From NCBI GenBank assembly GCA_964030785.1, contig OZ034971.1, positions 18,432,365-18,496,364 on the forward strand: a DNA stretch of 64,000 nt. Direction: 5' to 3'. The notes below the pieces were generated by a model. That model saw nothing but the letters and a program-made list of their open reading frames with translations, did no database searches and was not told where the DNA came from. Source of the DNA: Siderastrea siderea (lineage: Eukaryota > Cnidaria > Anthozoa > Scleractinia > Rhizangiidae). The first letter of the stretch is position 1; every line of letters starts with the position of its first letter. Made by a program: the position numbers and the translations under genes. Below, piece by piece: positions 32,782 to 45,686 of the stretch.

Positions 32782-34150
32782 ACTTTAGCATAGGTCAGAC
32801 AGCGGGTTGCTATGCTACTGAGTCATCCGTGTTTTGTTAGTGTCAAGAGCTTAGGTCAGACAAAGGGCAGCTGTGCTGCTTTTACAACCCCTTAGTTTAT
32901 TGCTTTTTAAGAGAAATTTATTCTAGAAACGTGTTTTGTGTCTAAAGCATAGGCCAGACAGAGGGCTGCTATGCTGCTTTCACAAACCTTAGTTTATTGC
33001 TTTATAAGAGAAATTTATTCTATAACGTGTTTTCATCTGTTTTGTGTCTAAGGCATAGGTCAGACAGAGGGCTGCTATGCTGCTTTCACAAACCTTAGTT
33101 TATTGCTTTATAAGAGAAATTTATTCTATAACGTGTTTTCATCTGTTTTGTGTCTAAGGCATAGGTCAGACAGAGGGCTGCTATGCTGCTTTCACAAACC
33201 TTAGTTTATTGCTTTATAAGAGAAATTTATTCTATAACGTGTTTTCATCTGTTTTGTGTCTAAGGCATAGGTCAGACAGAGGGCTGCTATGCTGCTTTCA
33301 CAAACCTTAGTTTATTGCTTTATAAGAGAAATTTATTCTATAACGTGTTTTCATCTGTTTTGTGTCTAAGGCATAGGTCAGACAGAGGGCTGCTATGCTG
33401 CTTTCACAAACCTTAGTTTATTGCTTTATAAGAGAAATTTATTCTATAACGTGTTTTCATCTGTTTTGTGTCTAAGGCATAGGTCAGACAGAGGGCTGCT
33501 ATGCTGCTTTCACAAACCTTAGTTTATTGCTTTATAAGAGAAATTTATTCTATAACGTGTTTTCATCTGTTTTGTGTCTAAGGCATAGGTCAGACAGAGG
33601 GCTGCTATGCTGCTTTCACAAACCTTAGTTTATTGCTTTACAAGAGAAATTTATTCTATAACGTGTTTTCATCTGTTTTGTGTCTAAAGCATAGGTCAGA
33701 CAGAGGGCTGCTATGCTGCTTTCACAAACCTTAGTTTATTGCTTTACAAAAGAAATTTATTCTATAACGTGTTTTCATCTGTTTTGTGTCTAAAGCATAG
33801 GTCAGACAGAGGGCTGCTATGCTGCTTTCACAAACCTTAGTTTATTGCTTTACAAGAGAATTTTACTTTATAACGTGTTTTCATGCGTTTTGTGTCTAGA
33901 GCATAGGTCAGACAGAGGGCTGCCATATGCTGCTTTCACAACCCTCAGTTTATTTGGGGGTAGATTTATAGGGGATATTTTTTCTGGGAACATGTTTTGT
34001 GTCTAGAGCATAGGTCAGACACAGGGCTGCTCTGCTTTTCTCACAACCCTTTGTTTATTTTGGAGTAGATTTATAGGGGATATTTATTGTGGTAACAAGT
34101 TTTGAGTCTAGTGCATAGGTCCCACAGCGGGCGCAGTGCTGCTCTCACCA
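32782..34150. repeat. 106-bp minisatellite array
   Basis: The marker gcataggtcagacagagggc recurs every 106 bp (positions of cagacag: 33061, 33167, 33273, 33379, 33485 and on to about 33803). The inner copies are almost identical. Diverged, shorter copies flank the array at about 32786-32960 and 33900-34140. No spacer diversity, so it is not a CRISPR array. Confidence 0.95.
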
Positions 34151-34586
34151 TCCGGGATTCGCCAGTAAAGACGCTTACGGCGCCTCACGAGTTCTCGCTT
34201 TTGATTTTTTCGCGTCCCCGTCCGTTATTTTCAACAACAACAACAACAAAAAAAAATCGACTATTTTGCAGTCTATTTCAAACTTTAAAAAGTTGTCAAG
34301 ATGCTCCTTCAATCACAGCGCTTGTTTCTCATTTCCCAATACCAGTGTTGGTTGCCAGCACCTCTTTGGCTTGATTTGATCTGTTGTAGTTGCAAATACT
34401 GAAAGTGGCCAAACTCAGGCCACTATTTTGCTATCATCATCTCTGACGTAAGACGAACAGACATGGGTTTCTCTATTCATCCATTTTCTACCTTACGGTT
34501 AATTAATTGTTTTGTAATCGTGAGCTCTGCTTGGCCTTTTCGCTTTTTGTGTGGGGCTTCAGCCACAGTCTGTGGCTTGTGGCAGT

Positions 34587-34820
34587 TTTTGTCGCCCCAC
34601 TTTAGCTCAAGTCGTTAATCCGATTAATTTTATTGCTGTGCTGTTTTGATTCACATCACTGGTTCAATTAAACCTGCCACATCCGTGGCCAAATTTATCC
34701 AACACGGTTGTCCAATATTTTGATTTCGCTCTCTTTTGATGACACTATTTCCCTCTGAAAGCAGAGCTGGCGTTTTAGTTTTAAAAGTGGGTATAAATTG
34801 CACATGCCTCGGTATAAAAG
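34587..34820. repeat. direct duplication, copy 1
   Basis: gtcgccccactttagctcaa at 34591 to gggtataaattgcacatgc. Repeats about 497 bp downstream. Each copy ends with TATA-like words (ggtataaa). Confidence 0.85.
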
Positions 34821-35080
34821 CAAACATTATGACCTGTTATAATGTTACTTATATCGAGGCATTATGCTCACGTGATAATCCCTTGGGCTGGTTAGTACCA
34901 GTTACAAAGGGCGGAGTTTGCTAGAATAAAGGCACGATCTCTTGGTTAGTAAATCCTTCTCTTCCCCGCCATCACAGCGACCAGATCACGAGAAGGCGTT
35001 TTTCCCGCCACCTCACCTCTCGCCTACCAACGGGTTATTACTTATCAGTAATACCTTACTCTATGTAATTATTTGGGGCG

Positions 35081-35320
35081 GTTTTTGTCGCCCCACTTAT
35101 TAAGCTCAAGTCGTTAATCCGATTAATTTTATCGCTGTGCTGTTTTGATTTACATCACTGGTTCAATTAAACCTGCCACATCCGGGGCCAAATTTATCCA
35201 ACACGGTTGTCCAATATGTTACTTTCGCGCTCTTTTGATGACACTATTTCCCTCTGAAAGCAGAGCTCGCGTTTACTTTTAAAAGTGGGTATAAATGGCA
35301 CATGCTTCGGTATAAATTCA
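35081..35320. repeat. direct duplication, copy 2
   Basis: Partner of 34587-34820, with a few substitutions and a short insertion after the start. Confidence 0.85.
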
Positions 35321-35707
35321 GTTCTTACCGACATTTTACTTAGTGGGCTACAAAATCACATTTCACGGAGATTAAACCAAAACTCAATTCTCGCTCCAGG
35401 TCCTTTAGACGGACCAGAGAGATTAAGGTCCAGGCGTGCGTTTCACGGGGAAAGCCCCGAAACTTATCCGGGGCCGATTTCGGGCACGATAATTCAAACT
35501 GTGTCTTGGAAATAAAAGAGTTTCTAAGTATGAAACTCTGCTAATAATTAAGTTAACCTCTTCTTGTCAAAAATTTGTTTAAATAACAGCTTTGTAACAC
35601 GAGTGGTGCGTGTTTTTACTAGAAATACGCGACCTACAGAACCTCGCCACCATCGAGAAAGGGTGCACCGCAAAATTGAGCGATTGGCACGACACTAGCG
35701 GTTCAAT

Positions 35708-37540
35708 TACCTCTGCCACAAATTAACACCGAACAGGATTCTGCCGATAATCAGCTCGATATTCCAATCTTATCTACCATCGAAATCCAAGCCAGCTCAG
35801 TAAAACGCAAAATATCGACCTTGAAAGGAAACAAAGTAACCGGCCCTGATAATATTGCCCCGAGGTTGCTAAAACTAGCCGAGGAAACCATCGCCTTACC
35901 CCTGACCGCTCTGTTTGCCCTAAGCCTAAAGTGGGGCACTGTCTACACAGAGTGGAAAACAGCCAAACTGACAGCAGTTTACAAAAATGACGACGAGACA
36001 GACAGAGGAAACTACAGGCCCTTGTCCATCCTAAGTGTACCCAGTAAGATTATGGAGTCATGCATCAATGACATAATCGTGGACCACGTGTTCAACGCTA
36101 ACCACCTAGTAACGGATAACCAATGGGCGTACCGCAAGGGACATTCCACCGAACTCCTCCTCGTACATCTAACGGAAACCTGGAGGCAAGCCGTGGACTC
36201 CGGCCTAGTGGTAGGCGTAGCATTTATTGATTTCAAGAAAGCGTTTGACTGCGTTAATCACGAAATTCTATTGTCAAAGCTCCAGTGCAAATATGGTATA
36301 CGCGGCCCCCTACTAGCATGGTTAACGAGTTACCTAACGTCCAGGTCACAGTATACGGTCCTGAATGGACAGAGATCTAGCTACAGCCTTGTGGCATCTG
36401 GCGTTCCACAAGGTAGTGTTCTGGGGCCCACGTTGTTCGTCCTGTATACAAGCGATCTCGTGGAGTCTGTACAGTCAGCCGCCGTGTATATGTACGCAGA
36501 CGACACTACTCTTTACTGTATCGGAAACAGTATAGAGGAAGTCTCAGCAGCCCTTAATCAATCACTTAAAGAATTATACGCCTGGTGCACTACCAACAAG
36601 CTCACTCCCCACCCGAAAAAGTCGGAATGTATGCTTATCCACAAAGGATCCATCACTGCCCCCCTTCCTCCGATACTGCTAGGAGGGAACTGCCTTAATT
36701 GGGTTAAACATAGCCGACTCCTGGGCGTTGACATAGATGACAAACTGAGTTGGTCTCCACAGGTCAATAATCTAAAGAAGAACTTTGCAAATAAACTAAG
36801 CCTTATTAAGAAGTGTAGGTTTTTACCTAAGCAAGTTCTTTTAAAGTTATACTACAAAGTCATAATCCCGTCAGTCACGTACGGTATAACCGTCTGGGGG
36901 GGCATGAGTCGTCAAGACGACTTTGACGCACTTGAAAGGTTACATTGTAGAGCAGCAAGGATCATTTTTAACCTACCAAAAGACATGCCATCTACTGAAG
37001 TCCTTGACCGCGCTAAATGGGACACTTTAAGAAATACGTACAAACTTTCGATTCTGAAACTTATCTATAAGATCTACCATAATGACTCCTCCCCCTCCTG
37101 CATGGCTCGACTTGTAACCAAGTTTCAACACTCGCACAATTTCAGAAAAAAAACATTTATTAATTCCCCCATCATTTAATACCAATTCCATGAAACTTTC
37201 AACATCTTACAGAGGGGCAGTGCTCTGGAACCTTTTACCGCGAGAGTGTCACGAAGCAATATCCCTCAGGAGTTTTATGAAAATGATGAACACGTCGAAC
37301 ATAATTAAAAATACCGATTTTAACAACCTCTATTGTAAGAGTTCTTAGCGCTTTTTATCTTCCTATCGTTGTAACAATTTTAGCAATTTATCTATTTTTA
37401 GCGATTAGTTTAGCGTTTTATAGCACAATATAGTTTAATGTTTTTATCTACTAGTATTAATGTTTCATTTACACACGACCCCACAAGCTATGTAGCTTTT
37501 TTACCACATCGTGTTTAAATAAAGATTTTTTTTTTTGTTG
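35708..37540 (+). mobile_element. 5'-truncated non-LTR retrotransposon (LINE)
   Basis: Contains the reverse transcriptase reading frame, a frameshifted C-terminal tail and a 3' end with a polyadenylation-type aataaa near 37518 followed by a T-rich run. The endonuclease and ORF1 are absent. Confidence 0.8.
35821..37179 (+). pseudogene. LINE reverse transcriptase (Jockey/CR1-like), truncated and frameshifted
   Basis: The frame is open from about 35710. Counting from 35821: KGNKVTGPDNIAP 2-14, NYRPLSILS 64-72, FIDFKKAFD 135-143 (first catalytic Asp), SGVPQGSVLGP 193-203, YADD 225-228 (catalytic pair), NKLTPHPKKSECM, then the thumb segment GVDIDDKLSW. The catalytic core of the polymerase, which copies element RNA at a nicked target, is therefore intact. 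The N-terminal endonuclease is missing. After NFRKK a run of A near 37145 is followed by a frame change: STSYRGAVLWNLLPRE continues in another frame to about 37346. A dead-on-arrival copy, but relatively young judging from the long open frame. The TTG at 35821 is not a natural start. Confidence 0.9.
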
Positions 37541-37904
37541 TTGAGGTGGGCTTGGGTGACCACAATGGTCCCTAATGTGGAGTTTAGACATTCTCGTTCC
37601 CTGTCGCTTACATGTAACTGCATCCAATCCCCTGTCATCCTAAAATCAAATACACGGGAACTGGGTACGAGTATGGTGTTTTGAGCTATGGGGCAACTGC
37701 TGTAGGACTGGGTACGAAAACATCCCTTCCTCCCCCACCTTTCTTCATTCTGACAGAGGGAAAATTGGTCTCAGAGAGGATGTATAGTGTTGCTGGGGAC
37801 CTGTTGCCCAGGACAATATGCAGTAGTGTTTCTGTTTACTTGATTGGGTGAGAGTAGGTTTTTCAGAAATGCAACTGACTCTTGCTGAAGTGAATTTGAG
37901 TTAA

Positions 37905-38936
37905 AGAGCCAGTGTCACCCAAAGTGCTTTGCGCGGTTGTGTTTTTGTTTTGAAGTTTGACTGGCGCGTTTGCCAGACGTTTCGCAAATTATACCCTACC
38001 GTACTGGCCTTTCAGCAAGCTGATATTTACAGTAGTAGCCTCTGAAAATAGTAATATCTTCATCGCTAGATGTTACCGGCGAAAACAACCCTAGATCTGA
38101 CTTTGTAGTCAACGCGTATGGACCTTTTATAACAACCGATCGATCGATCGATCTCGATGGAAGTAAAACCAGAGTAGCCACTTCCACTCGATATAAAAAT
38201 AATAAGACAAAAACAAGTAGTAAGAATATTGACGTTTTCATCTTTAGATGTCACTGGAGAAAACTACTCAAGAACTGATTTTGCATTCAATGCGTATACA
38301 TGGCCTACATGGATCTATTACAGTCCGATCGATTGATTGCGCGATCGATCGCATCGACCGATGTCGATGGACGCAAAACCAGAATAGCCACTTACACTTT
38401 TTGTAAAAATAAGACATAAACAGACAGTGAACACAAGGAATAATCAAGCAAAACAGCACAAGCTCATGACCATAAGCATTATTTTGGAGCAAGCCCGTAG
38501 CTACTGTTATTTTGCTTCTGTTTTCATTCGGCAAGGAATGTAGCACTATTTCGGCAAACACAGTGTCAGTACTCTTGCTGAAACCCGTAGATGTTTTTCT
38601 TTCCCTCCGCTACTGATACACGGACTCCTTCAGCCGTACAACTTTGGCAGAGCCCGGAAGACTCGGCCTTCGCCTCAACTTTCCTGAACCCTACGAGGCA
38701 TCCAATTTAAAGATCTCCTTCTCCACCGCCAAAACACTTCAGAATTCGGAAATATACAACGAAATCGATACGGCGACACTTAAATGTCAAGTCAAAATTC
38801 ACACTAGTGCTTTCGGATCGCCAACGGCAGCGAAGAAGATACAAATCAGACTTCACGACAATCAAGAAAATGGCGTATTTTTCATATATGAAAAATGTAC
38901 CTCGGCGCGCAAAGCACTTTGGGTGACACTGGCTCT
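37905..38936. mobile_element. 1.03-kb TTAA-flanked inverted-repeat element
   Basis: Terminal inverted repeats of 31 bp are perfect (agagccagtgtcacccaaag and onward at 37905; the reverse complement ends at 38936). Flanked on both sides by TTAA (37901-37904 and 38937-38940), as expected of piggyBac-type insertion. It contains no transposase, so it is non-autonomous. Confidence 0.85.
38056..38425. repeat. tandem duplication inside the TTAA element
   Basis: 38056-38225 and 38238-38425 are diverged direct copies (atctagatgtta / tttagatgtcac start; cgatcgatcg core; aaaaccagaatagccactt end). Confidence 0.75.
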
Positions 38937-39299
38937 TTAACCCTCGGACGTACGAGCAATGTCACACCCCCACCATGGTACAAGGGGGGTGGGATTGATG
39001 GAACCCCTCCCTTGGGTTTTTGCTGTGTTTCAGTATTTCGGAGAGATTTTGCCTTTGGTAGAAAGCCGCTCTACAAGATGAGGTATATATTATGGATTGC
39101 AGCGCTGCTGGGGGCCTGTGACGTCATCCAAGATGTTGGCCGCAATCGTGGATTTACCAAAAATTAGAAATTATCAAAAAACGTGTAATTTCCTTACATG
39201 TGACACATTGCCGGAAAACTGTACTGTTCATAGAACCCTGAAATTTGGACATCTCACTGTAAACCCCTTGTTGCTCAAGTGTAGAGGCTTATCGGCTGT

Positions 39300-39860
39300 C
39301 CTACATCCATCCGTTAGAACGGTATTCGTCACGAGTATTTTGGTGATCGCGTATTTCTTTTAGCCAACTGCCTTTGTGTCTAACAAAATCATTTTGTGGA
39401 AGCACTTCCAGTTGGTGTCGCCGCCCCTGATCGGTTTCAGCACGCATTCTGAGGGCGGCATTTTGTCGAAGCATTTGTAGCCGCTGATTTGGTTCCCTGT
39501 TCATACTCATTATTCTATCGGTGTCGAAATCCTTGTAGACCTTGTAATCGATGCTCTCGTTGTTCGGGAGTTTCGTTTATACATAATGGCGCTGCGTTAT
39601 CTAAAAATTTTAATGTACGTTGTCTATGTTCTGAGGTTTCTAATTCACGCCAACCTTGTCTGTACTGCCTGTGATATTCCAACCTCCTGTTTCTCTGCTC
39701 CACTGTCTCCTGCTGAGGGCTTTGTCTTTGCCGGCTGGGCTAAGCGATGATCTCTCTGCTCTGTAGCTTCTTGTTGTCTTTTTCGCTTTCGTTGTTCGCG
39801 CTCAGTTCAATTCAAGCTGGCGTTCACGCTCAAGTGGAGTTTCGGTGGTAAATCTCCCCC
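39300..39860 (-). pseudogene. STPR-like Arg/Glu repeat coding remnant
   Basis: On the minus strand, in shifting frames: REQRKRKRQQEATEQRDHRL (about 39800), RNRRLEYHRQYRQGWRE and ETPEQREHRLQGLQGFRHR (39703-39515), then NREPNQRLQMLRQNAALRMR and ETDQGRRHQLE (39510-39301). The repeated ET..QR..RL pattern resembles the STPR (23-residue) repeats that precede helicase-like proteins of Helitron-type elements in animals. No helicase is seen here. Frameshifts make it a remnant. Confidence 0.45.
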
Positions 39861-41281
39861 AGCGAGGATTTCCAGCCACATGTTAAATCAGGCGTCGTTG
39901 TCTTGCTTATGTCCCTCCTTTGCACTACAAATTGGTCGTGAACATTAGTTCACAGACGATGAATAAACATATAAGCATGCAATGAATAAACATGAGAGAG
40001 CGCCATTGTCATCAGTCGTGACTTCGTTTGGTTGCTAGGCAACTGTGGGCACCTTCGATATATGCAATTGGCAACTCCTGCGCAATAAATTCGGACAAAT
40101 GACAAAGGAACAAATGAATTTTCGGGCCCGAAAAGTTTTCGGATCTTTCGAGAAACGCACATCAGATCTCGAAAACGTCAAACTTTAGAGGTGCTGAACC
40201 TAATGCAAATTAGCAAACGCGAAAACAGCGGAAACAGCCACCGATCAAGATTTGCCACGTTTGTCGTTCGTCGTTTTCAAGGCAAGAAGGCCTGTAGTTT
40301 GCTTTTGTCAACAACTTGAGTATTTATTTGAAGCTTTTGTAACTACTCTGCTATAATTACCAGCCTGTGTTTAGCCCCAGGGAAAAAAACCGAGACAGCG
40401 AGGTGACGTTTGGGTGCCAACTTCACTCTAAGCGTCTAGGAAAAATGACATCCACGTTATAGAATTGCGGTGGTAAAGCTAACTTTTGTCTTTTGCTTTA
40501 TCTCTGTAATGGAAATTACCGCCCATAACTACTTAGCAAATGAAGTTTCACTGGTAGGGAAACGCCATTCTATGTTTCACGTAAATTAGAAATCCCAAAT
40601 CCCGAGTAACAAAAACTATCTTGCCCCCTCCCCCTCCCCATCTCAACAAAAAGGATTGCGTCCTTGTTCCTCCTGCAGGCTAAAAGAATGTTGATATATA
40701 TGCAGAAAGAGAACAATTAGATCGACCCAGCACAGTCAAACAGTGATAAACAGCAGCTGCAATGGTTAACCACTGAATCTAAGAGTTATCAAAAATTAAC
40801 GTCTTGCGAATTGCATAATTTGCTCAGTTCTGCTATCGCCTCATCCAAATTTAACTAAATTTGAATCCTCGGTTTTAAAATTCGTGATTAACAACATTAC
40901 CGTTGGGTGACTTTTGCTGAATAATTGTTACCCTTTTTAGGAGGAGAATTACTTCCCAATTCCACCAGCGCACGTTGGACATGAGGTGTTAAGAGTTAAT
41001 TACAATCACCTCATATCCAAGTGCGAGTGGAATAACTGTTTCATTTTTCATCTTAATTCGGCTATCGTTTCTGAATCTTTTTGTTGTATTTTGCGACGAA
41101 ATTTTGCTTCACGACCAAAATGTTTGAACGCCGTGGCACTTGACATGGCATCCAGTTACCTTATAAGGCAACCTATACGGTGAATTAATCAGGAGACGGA
41201 GTTTGAGAATTTAATTATCCCTCCAGGAGTTTGGTCCGGAAGCGAAAATCTAAGGAAGCATCGTAGACGTTCGAGCGTATA
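39861..41281. other. no gene recognised
   Basis: Only short open frames. 40630-40650 is pyrimidine-rich. Confidence 0.4.
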
Positions 41282-42699
41282 GTACAGTATGTTGCCCAGT
41301 TTTCGTACGGGCCCAGTTTTCGTACAGAAAGAACTTTATTTGATTATTTTCGTCGGTCATTTAAATCTTCGTCAACCGAAGAATTCCAAAAGTAAAAGGA
41401 ACATTTCAGCTATAATTTGCCGGTTTTGCCGGGCTTTTTGACGAAGAAGCAGGTCAGTGCGGACAATTTCTTTTGAGGTGAGTAAAAGTTTAGCGGCTAA
41501 TATTTGCACTTTTCACTGCACAGTTAAGGTATTGTAGATGAACAAATAGCCCGTTTTGTAGGTAATTTTGCAAAGAACCTCATGATTTTTGGACAGATGA
41601 TAGATAAAAGATGAAAGTGAATGGAAGAACTTTCAACGCCAGCTTAGATTTAACTGCTCCTGAATTTTAGCGGTGAGAATCTTCGCATACATTTCGACCT
41701 ACTGTGCCAATTTTCGTACACTTAGCTGCGCCTTTCTCATAACCTATTTTTAAATAAGTTAAAGAACTGAATTTTAAACTTTACTGTTCGAAAACTAATA
41801 AGTCGCAAGTGCAGTAAAGATTATACAACAATCCTTGCAAAGTATGATACACTACATGTATTTGTTGTGGTGTAACAGCGGCGCTTTACATCCCGGTCAT
41901 GCAAAGGTCCCAAATATTTAATAAACTTAGTCCCACGCAAGCAATCTAAATCGTCAAATAATTAACTAAGGTAGATGTCTATGCATAGATATGTTGACAG
42001 CGTTAGTTTACCGGTTTTACCGATTTTTTACCACTCCGTTGCGATTCTAATAAACATTTACAAAAGTAGCTAAGAAAAGCAAGCGTAAGCGGAAACGGAA
42101 GTAAAGCGTTTGCTATTCCAAAGGCGTAAGTGGAAACGGAAGGAAAACGTCGAATCTTATACAGGCCTTTTGTTAACAGTTGTAATACGCAGAATAGTAA
42201 CCTGTCAATTACCTTTACCAAGGCAGTAAATGACGTACCAGACAGTGGATTAAGCGTAAGAAAAGCTGCCCAAAAGTGAGGGACCAAGAAATCAACACCG
42301 CAGGATCGATTAAACACCCACTTCCTGAATAACCATTTGCTTTGTACACCAAACATTGGTCGCTAAGCCGATATTTATTCACAAATCGAAGAGAAAATAC
42401 GATAAGCACTCAGCAGGGTGGCTGACACATCAGTTTGCGTCGAGCATTTTGGTGGAGAAATGTTGTTTTGTCGATGTACGAAAACTGGGCCAGGTGTACG
42501 AAGACCGGGCAACTTAGGAGTTTTGGGAAATATGGCATAATTTTGAACATACGTCGATCAAGCGGCCAATCGTACTATATATTGAAGGTAAGTAAATGGG
42601 CTACCTTTCAAAGAAATTTCAGAAATTTTCATCTCACAGACGAAAAGATATAGCGATTACAAACTAAAGTGTACGAGAACTGGGCAACACACTGTACTG
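41282..42699. mobile_element. 1.4-kb element with inverted ends, non-autonomous
   Basis: The left end, gtacagtatgttgcccagtt, matches the reverse complement of the right end, gtacagtgtgttgcccagtt. Extra copies of cccagttttcgtac lie next to the left end and, inverted, at 42475-42510. No transposase is recognised. Confidence 0.65.
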
Positions 42700-44515
42700 A
42701 AGAAAATACAGTTTGTATACCAGAAAAAGTCTCGATTTCCCACAAGGGAGCTCGCTTGTAGGTAACTGGCAATGACGACGGTTTAAACGGTCCTCCGGAG
42801 CTGAATCTCCCACGGCCGGAGTACAGTAATCGGTCAGTACAAAATGCAAACCGTGCAGGCTGCAGACTGCAAACTGCAGTCTGGGTTCATAATATAAACT
42901 GAGACCAAAACAGTTTCTTGCGTTTCACTGTTCACTGACATGAACTGTTGACCTGTCAGTTGTGTAGTCATCAGTTGGTGGTCATTTACTTAGCCATTAT
43001 CTAGGAGGTAGGTTGTAACCAAAAGGGATACCCTAGCACTCATATGTTTCTTCCCTTTTTTTCGTTAATGCTTTTGTAAAACAGCTAGAGTTACTTTGAC
43101 GCTACCGTTACCCAACATAGCTGTTAGGGCTACCCTAGTGCTAAGAGTAGCCTAGAGTGCTAGATTTGCCCCAGCAGGCAATACAACTTTTTTCTTGTCA
43201 TCACTTAAGGTAGGGATAATTCGCCTACCCGGGTTACCTTTTTGCTGGTTACCACAGTCAAAATCTGGATTTAATACCAACAAAAGATGGTAGGCTTTCG
43301 TAATTCGAAATTAAATTTGCTTCTCCTAAAAATGTTACTTTTTATTAACAGGATATTTCTTGACAAAATTTTAGTTTGTCATAGTTCGTGTCAACTGAGA
43401 CCGTGATCACAGATATTTTCCATTTAGGTTTCCGAACATCGTTGAAACTTGCTAAAAAAGGTATACTACACATGGTTTCTGACTCGTAATTATTATTTCA
43501 AACCAGTACGTAGATTATGATCTTTTGTTTGAACTATAAACTCGTGCAGGCTGATAATATGAATTTTAGAGATAAAAATTGGTTTTGACCTATAATTTTT
43601 GCGTCCCGTGTTTTATTTGTAGGTTAAACAGACGCGTGGCATTTGAGTTGTCGTGAAACTCTGTCTCGGATGCTAAGGTAATCCTACTTTCTGTTCTTGT
43701 AATTAGAAGGGCTTACATTTGAGGCTAGTAATTATTATTTATTCACAAATCCGTTAAGTTGTTCACCCGCCAACTAAACGGATCCCTCTCTTGGAGAGTA
43801 GGTCCTTATTTTTTGTCAGATCTCATGTAGAAAAAGTCTAAATCTGGAGTTATCCTGGTTGGTCGAGAAACAATAGTTAACCGGCCGTCGACCGCCGGTT
43901 TATAAATTGGGCTGAGTTTTTTTCCCGTTACTTGCCTTAGTCATCGGTTTTGTCTCGGCCAACACAGTCTCCGTAAACGTCCGGTTTCTCTTGGCAATAA
44001 CCCCAAACTTCCAGTTCCGGTCATGACGCCGTGCAGCCGTTACATCATGATTACGTCACGCAAGGTAAACAAAACTGAAACGTGTCACACCACACGAACA
44101 GCATTATTACTGATTCATCAACGTTCCAGACTAACCGCTGTTAACCTTGTGGTAGCGGTATAAGCCAGTTGTGTAACGCATGCGCAACTAAGTTCGACTG
44201 AACGCTACCTGATACATTCAACTTATCCTAAGGCAAAATATGGGTAAATATTTTACCGCGTGATAAAAACGGACTTGTCACATAGTGACCCGAAGAGAAA
44301 CGAGTTTAACTAATTTCGCTTATCCTTACACATTTGTTTCAATGAATTTTAACAGCTTTATAACGGCGAAATTGTCATATCATTAAGAAAAGAAATGCGC
44401 TCCACTAATTTCGCCAATTCTCCCAACATGTTTAGTTTGTTTCGTATTACCTTTTTGCACTCTATTTTCTCACTCCGAGTCAACTTGTTTACTTTGCATG
44501 GGGATTCCCGTGTTA
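42700..44515. other. no gene recognised
   Basis: AT-rich intergenic sequence. Confidence 0.4.
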
Positions 44516-44563
44516 GCATATCTCATGACAAAATGTTTAAAAACATTTTGTCATGAGATATGC
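44516..44563. repeat. perfect 23-bp-arm palindrome
   Basis: gcatatctcatgacaaaatg and onward (44516-44538) is followed after two bases by its exact reverse complement (44541-44563). Confidence 0.95.
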
Positions 44564-45686
44564 CTTGATGTGTTTGGGTGTGGAGTGACGATCTCGCTTT
44601 CCCCAGTTTCCCGACGATCTGCTCGTGTTTATCAAACAATATATTTTGATTTTACTGATATCGTCACTGTTTGTATTCCCTGTCTAGGCACAACAGTAGA
44701 TATTTTGCCGTCTCTGTATAAACATTCTCAATTGTGGGCAAATTTATACCAACGTTAAATGTTTGAGTTGAATTTGCTTTTTTCAGCGGGAAAAAAAATC
44801 GAAACAAAACAAAAAACGATAAGAAAGATAAGCTCAGTCATCAGTGGTCAAAATTTTGTGCCACAGTCACCAGTTCATACGTTGAGCGACGTACGGGATC
44901 GCCCTAACATTTGTTAACCTGGGGGTGGGGTGGGTTCAGAACGGCCGGTTAAAATGCCTATTGGGCTTTCTTGTTAACAGTAGCTCTGACAGACCATCGT
45001 CGCGCTTGGAATCCTTTCCCGACAACTACGTATAGCGACGTAACTTCCGGTAATTTCTAATTGCTCATATGATGAGATTTGAGCGCCGCTAATTAACTGG
45101 TTGGGGCTGTTGGAGGCTTGTTAAATCATGCCTCTTCTTCCTCTTCTCTGTGTAAAACAAAACAAATAATATAAAAACAAACCAAATGAAAAAAAACCCT
45201 GGCTCCACCACAAGTTATGCAACAGGTGTTTAATCACTGTTTTTTAAAGCAAGGGAAATCAGAATAAATCATTAATAACGAGCAAAACTGATTATGGTGC
45301 ACATGCAATTGTTTTTCCACGGACTGAAGTTCGAAAGGAAACTGCGAGGGTGCTCTTGTAGCCTTTTGCTCATTTTTAGAGGTCTTAACAATACAGGTAA
45401 ATGACAGTTTAACAAGAGACTTGATTTGCAATAATTTCTTCTCCTCACACTGTACCAGTATTCCATATGAAATTGGGAACTGGATCTCTACTTAACTGAG
45501 GACAGAAACGGCGAGAAATTTCTTCGAATTCAATAAGGAATGACAAACGAAAACGTCTTTCGCCCATGTGATGGAAAGAACAACGCGCGTTAGTTCAGAG
45601 ATGTGGTTTTTATATTCCTTTGCACTTTTGCACTTAGACATAGAATTCACGTTGTAGAATTTATTTCATTGCGTTGGTGCGGCAGT

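Noticed and set aside
32782..34150. Regular repeat array resembling CRISPR
   Set aside because: The units are contiguous 106-bp copies with no unique spacers, and the setting is an animal genome.
38644..38940. 98-codon plus-strand open frame inside the TTAA element
   Set aside because: Ends in the terminal inverted repeat, and has no domain or splice context.
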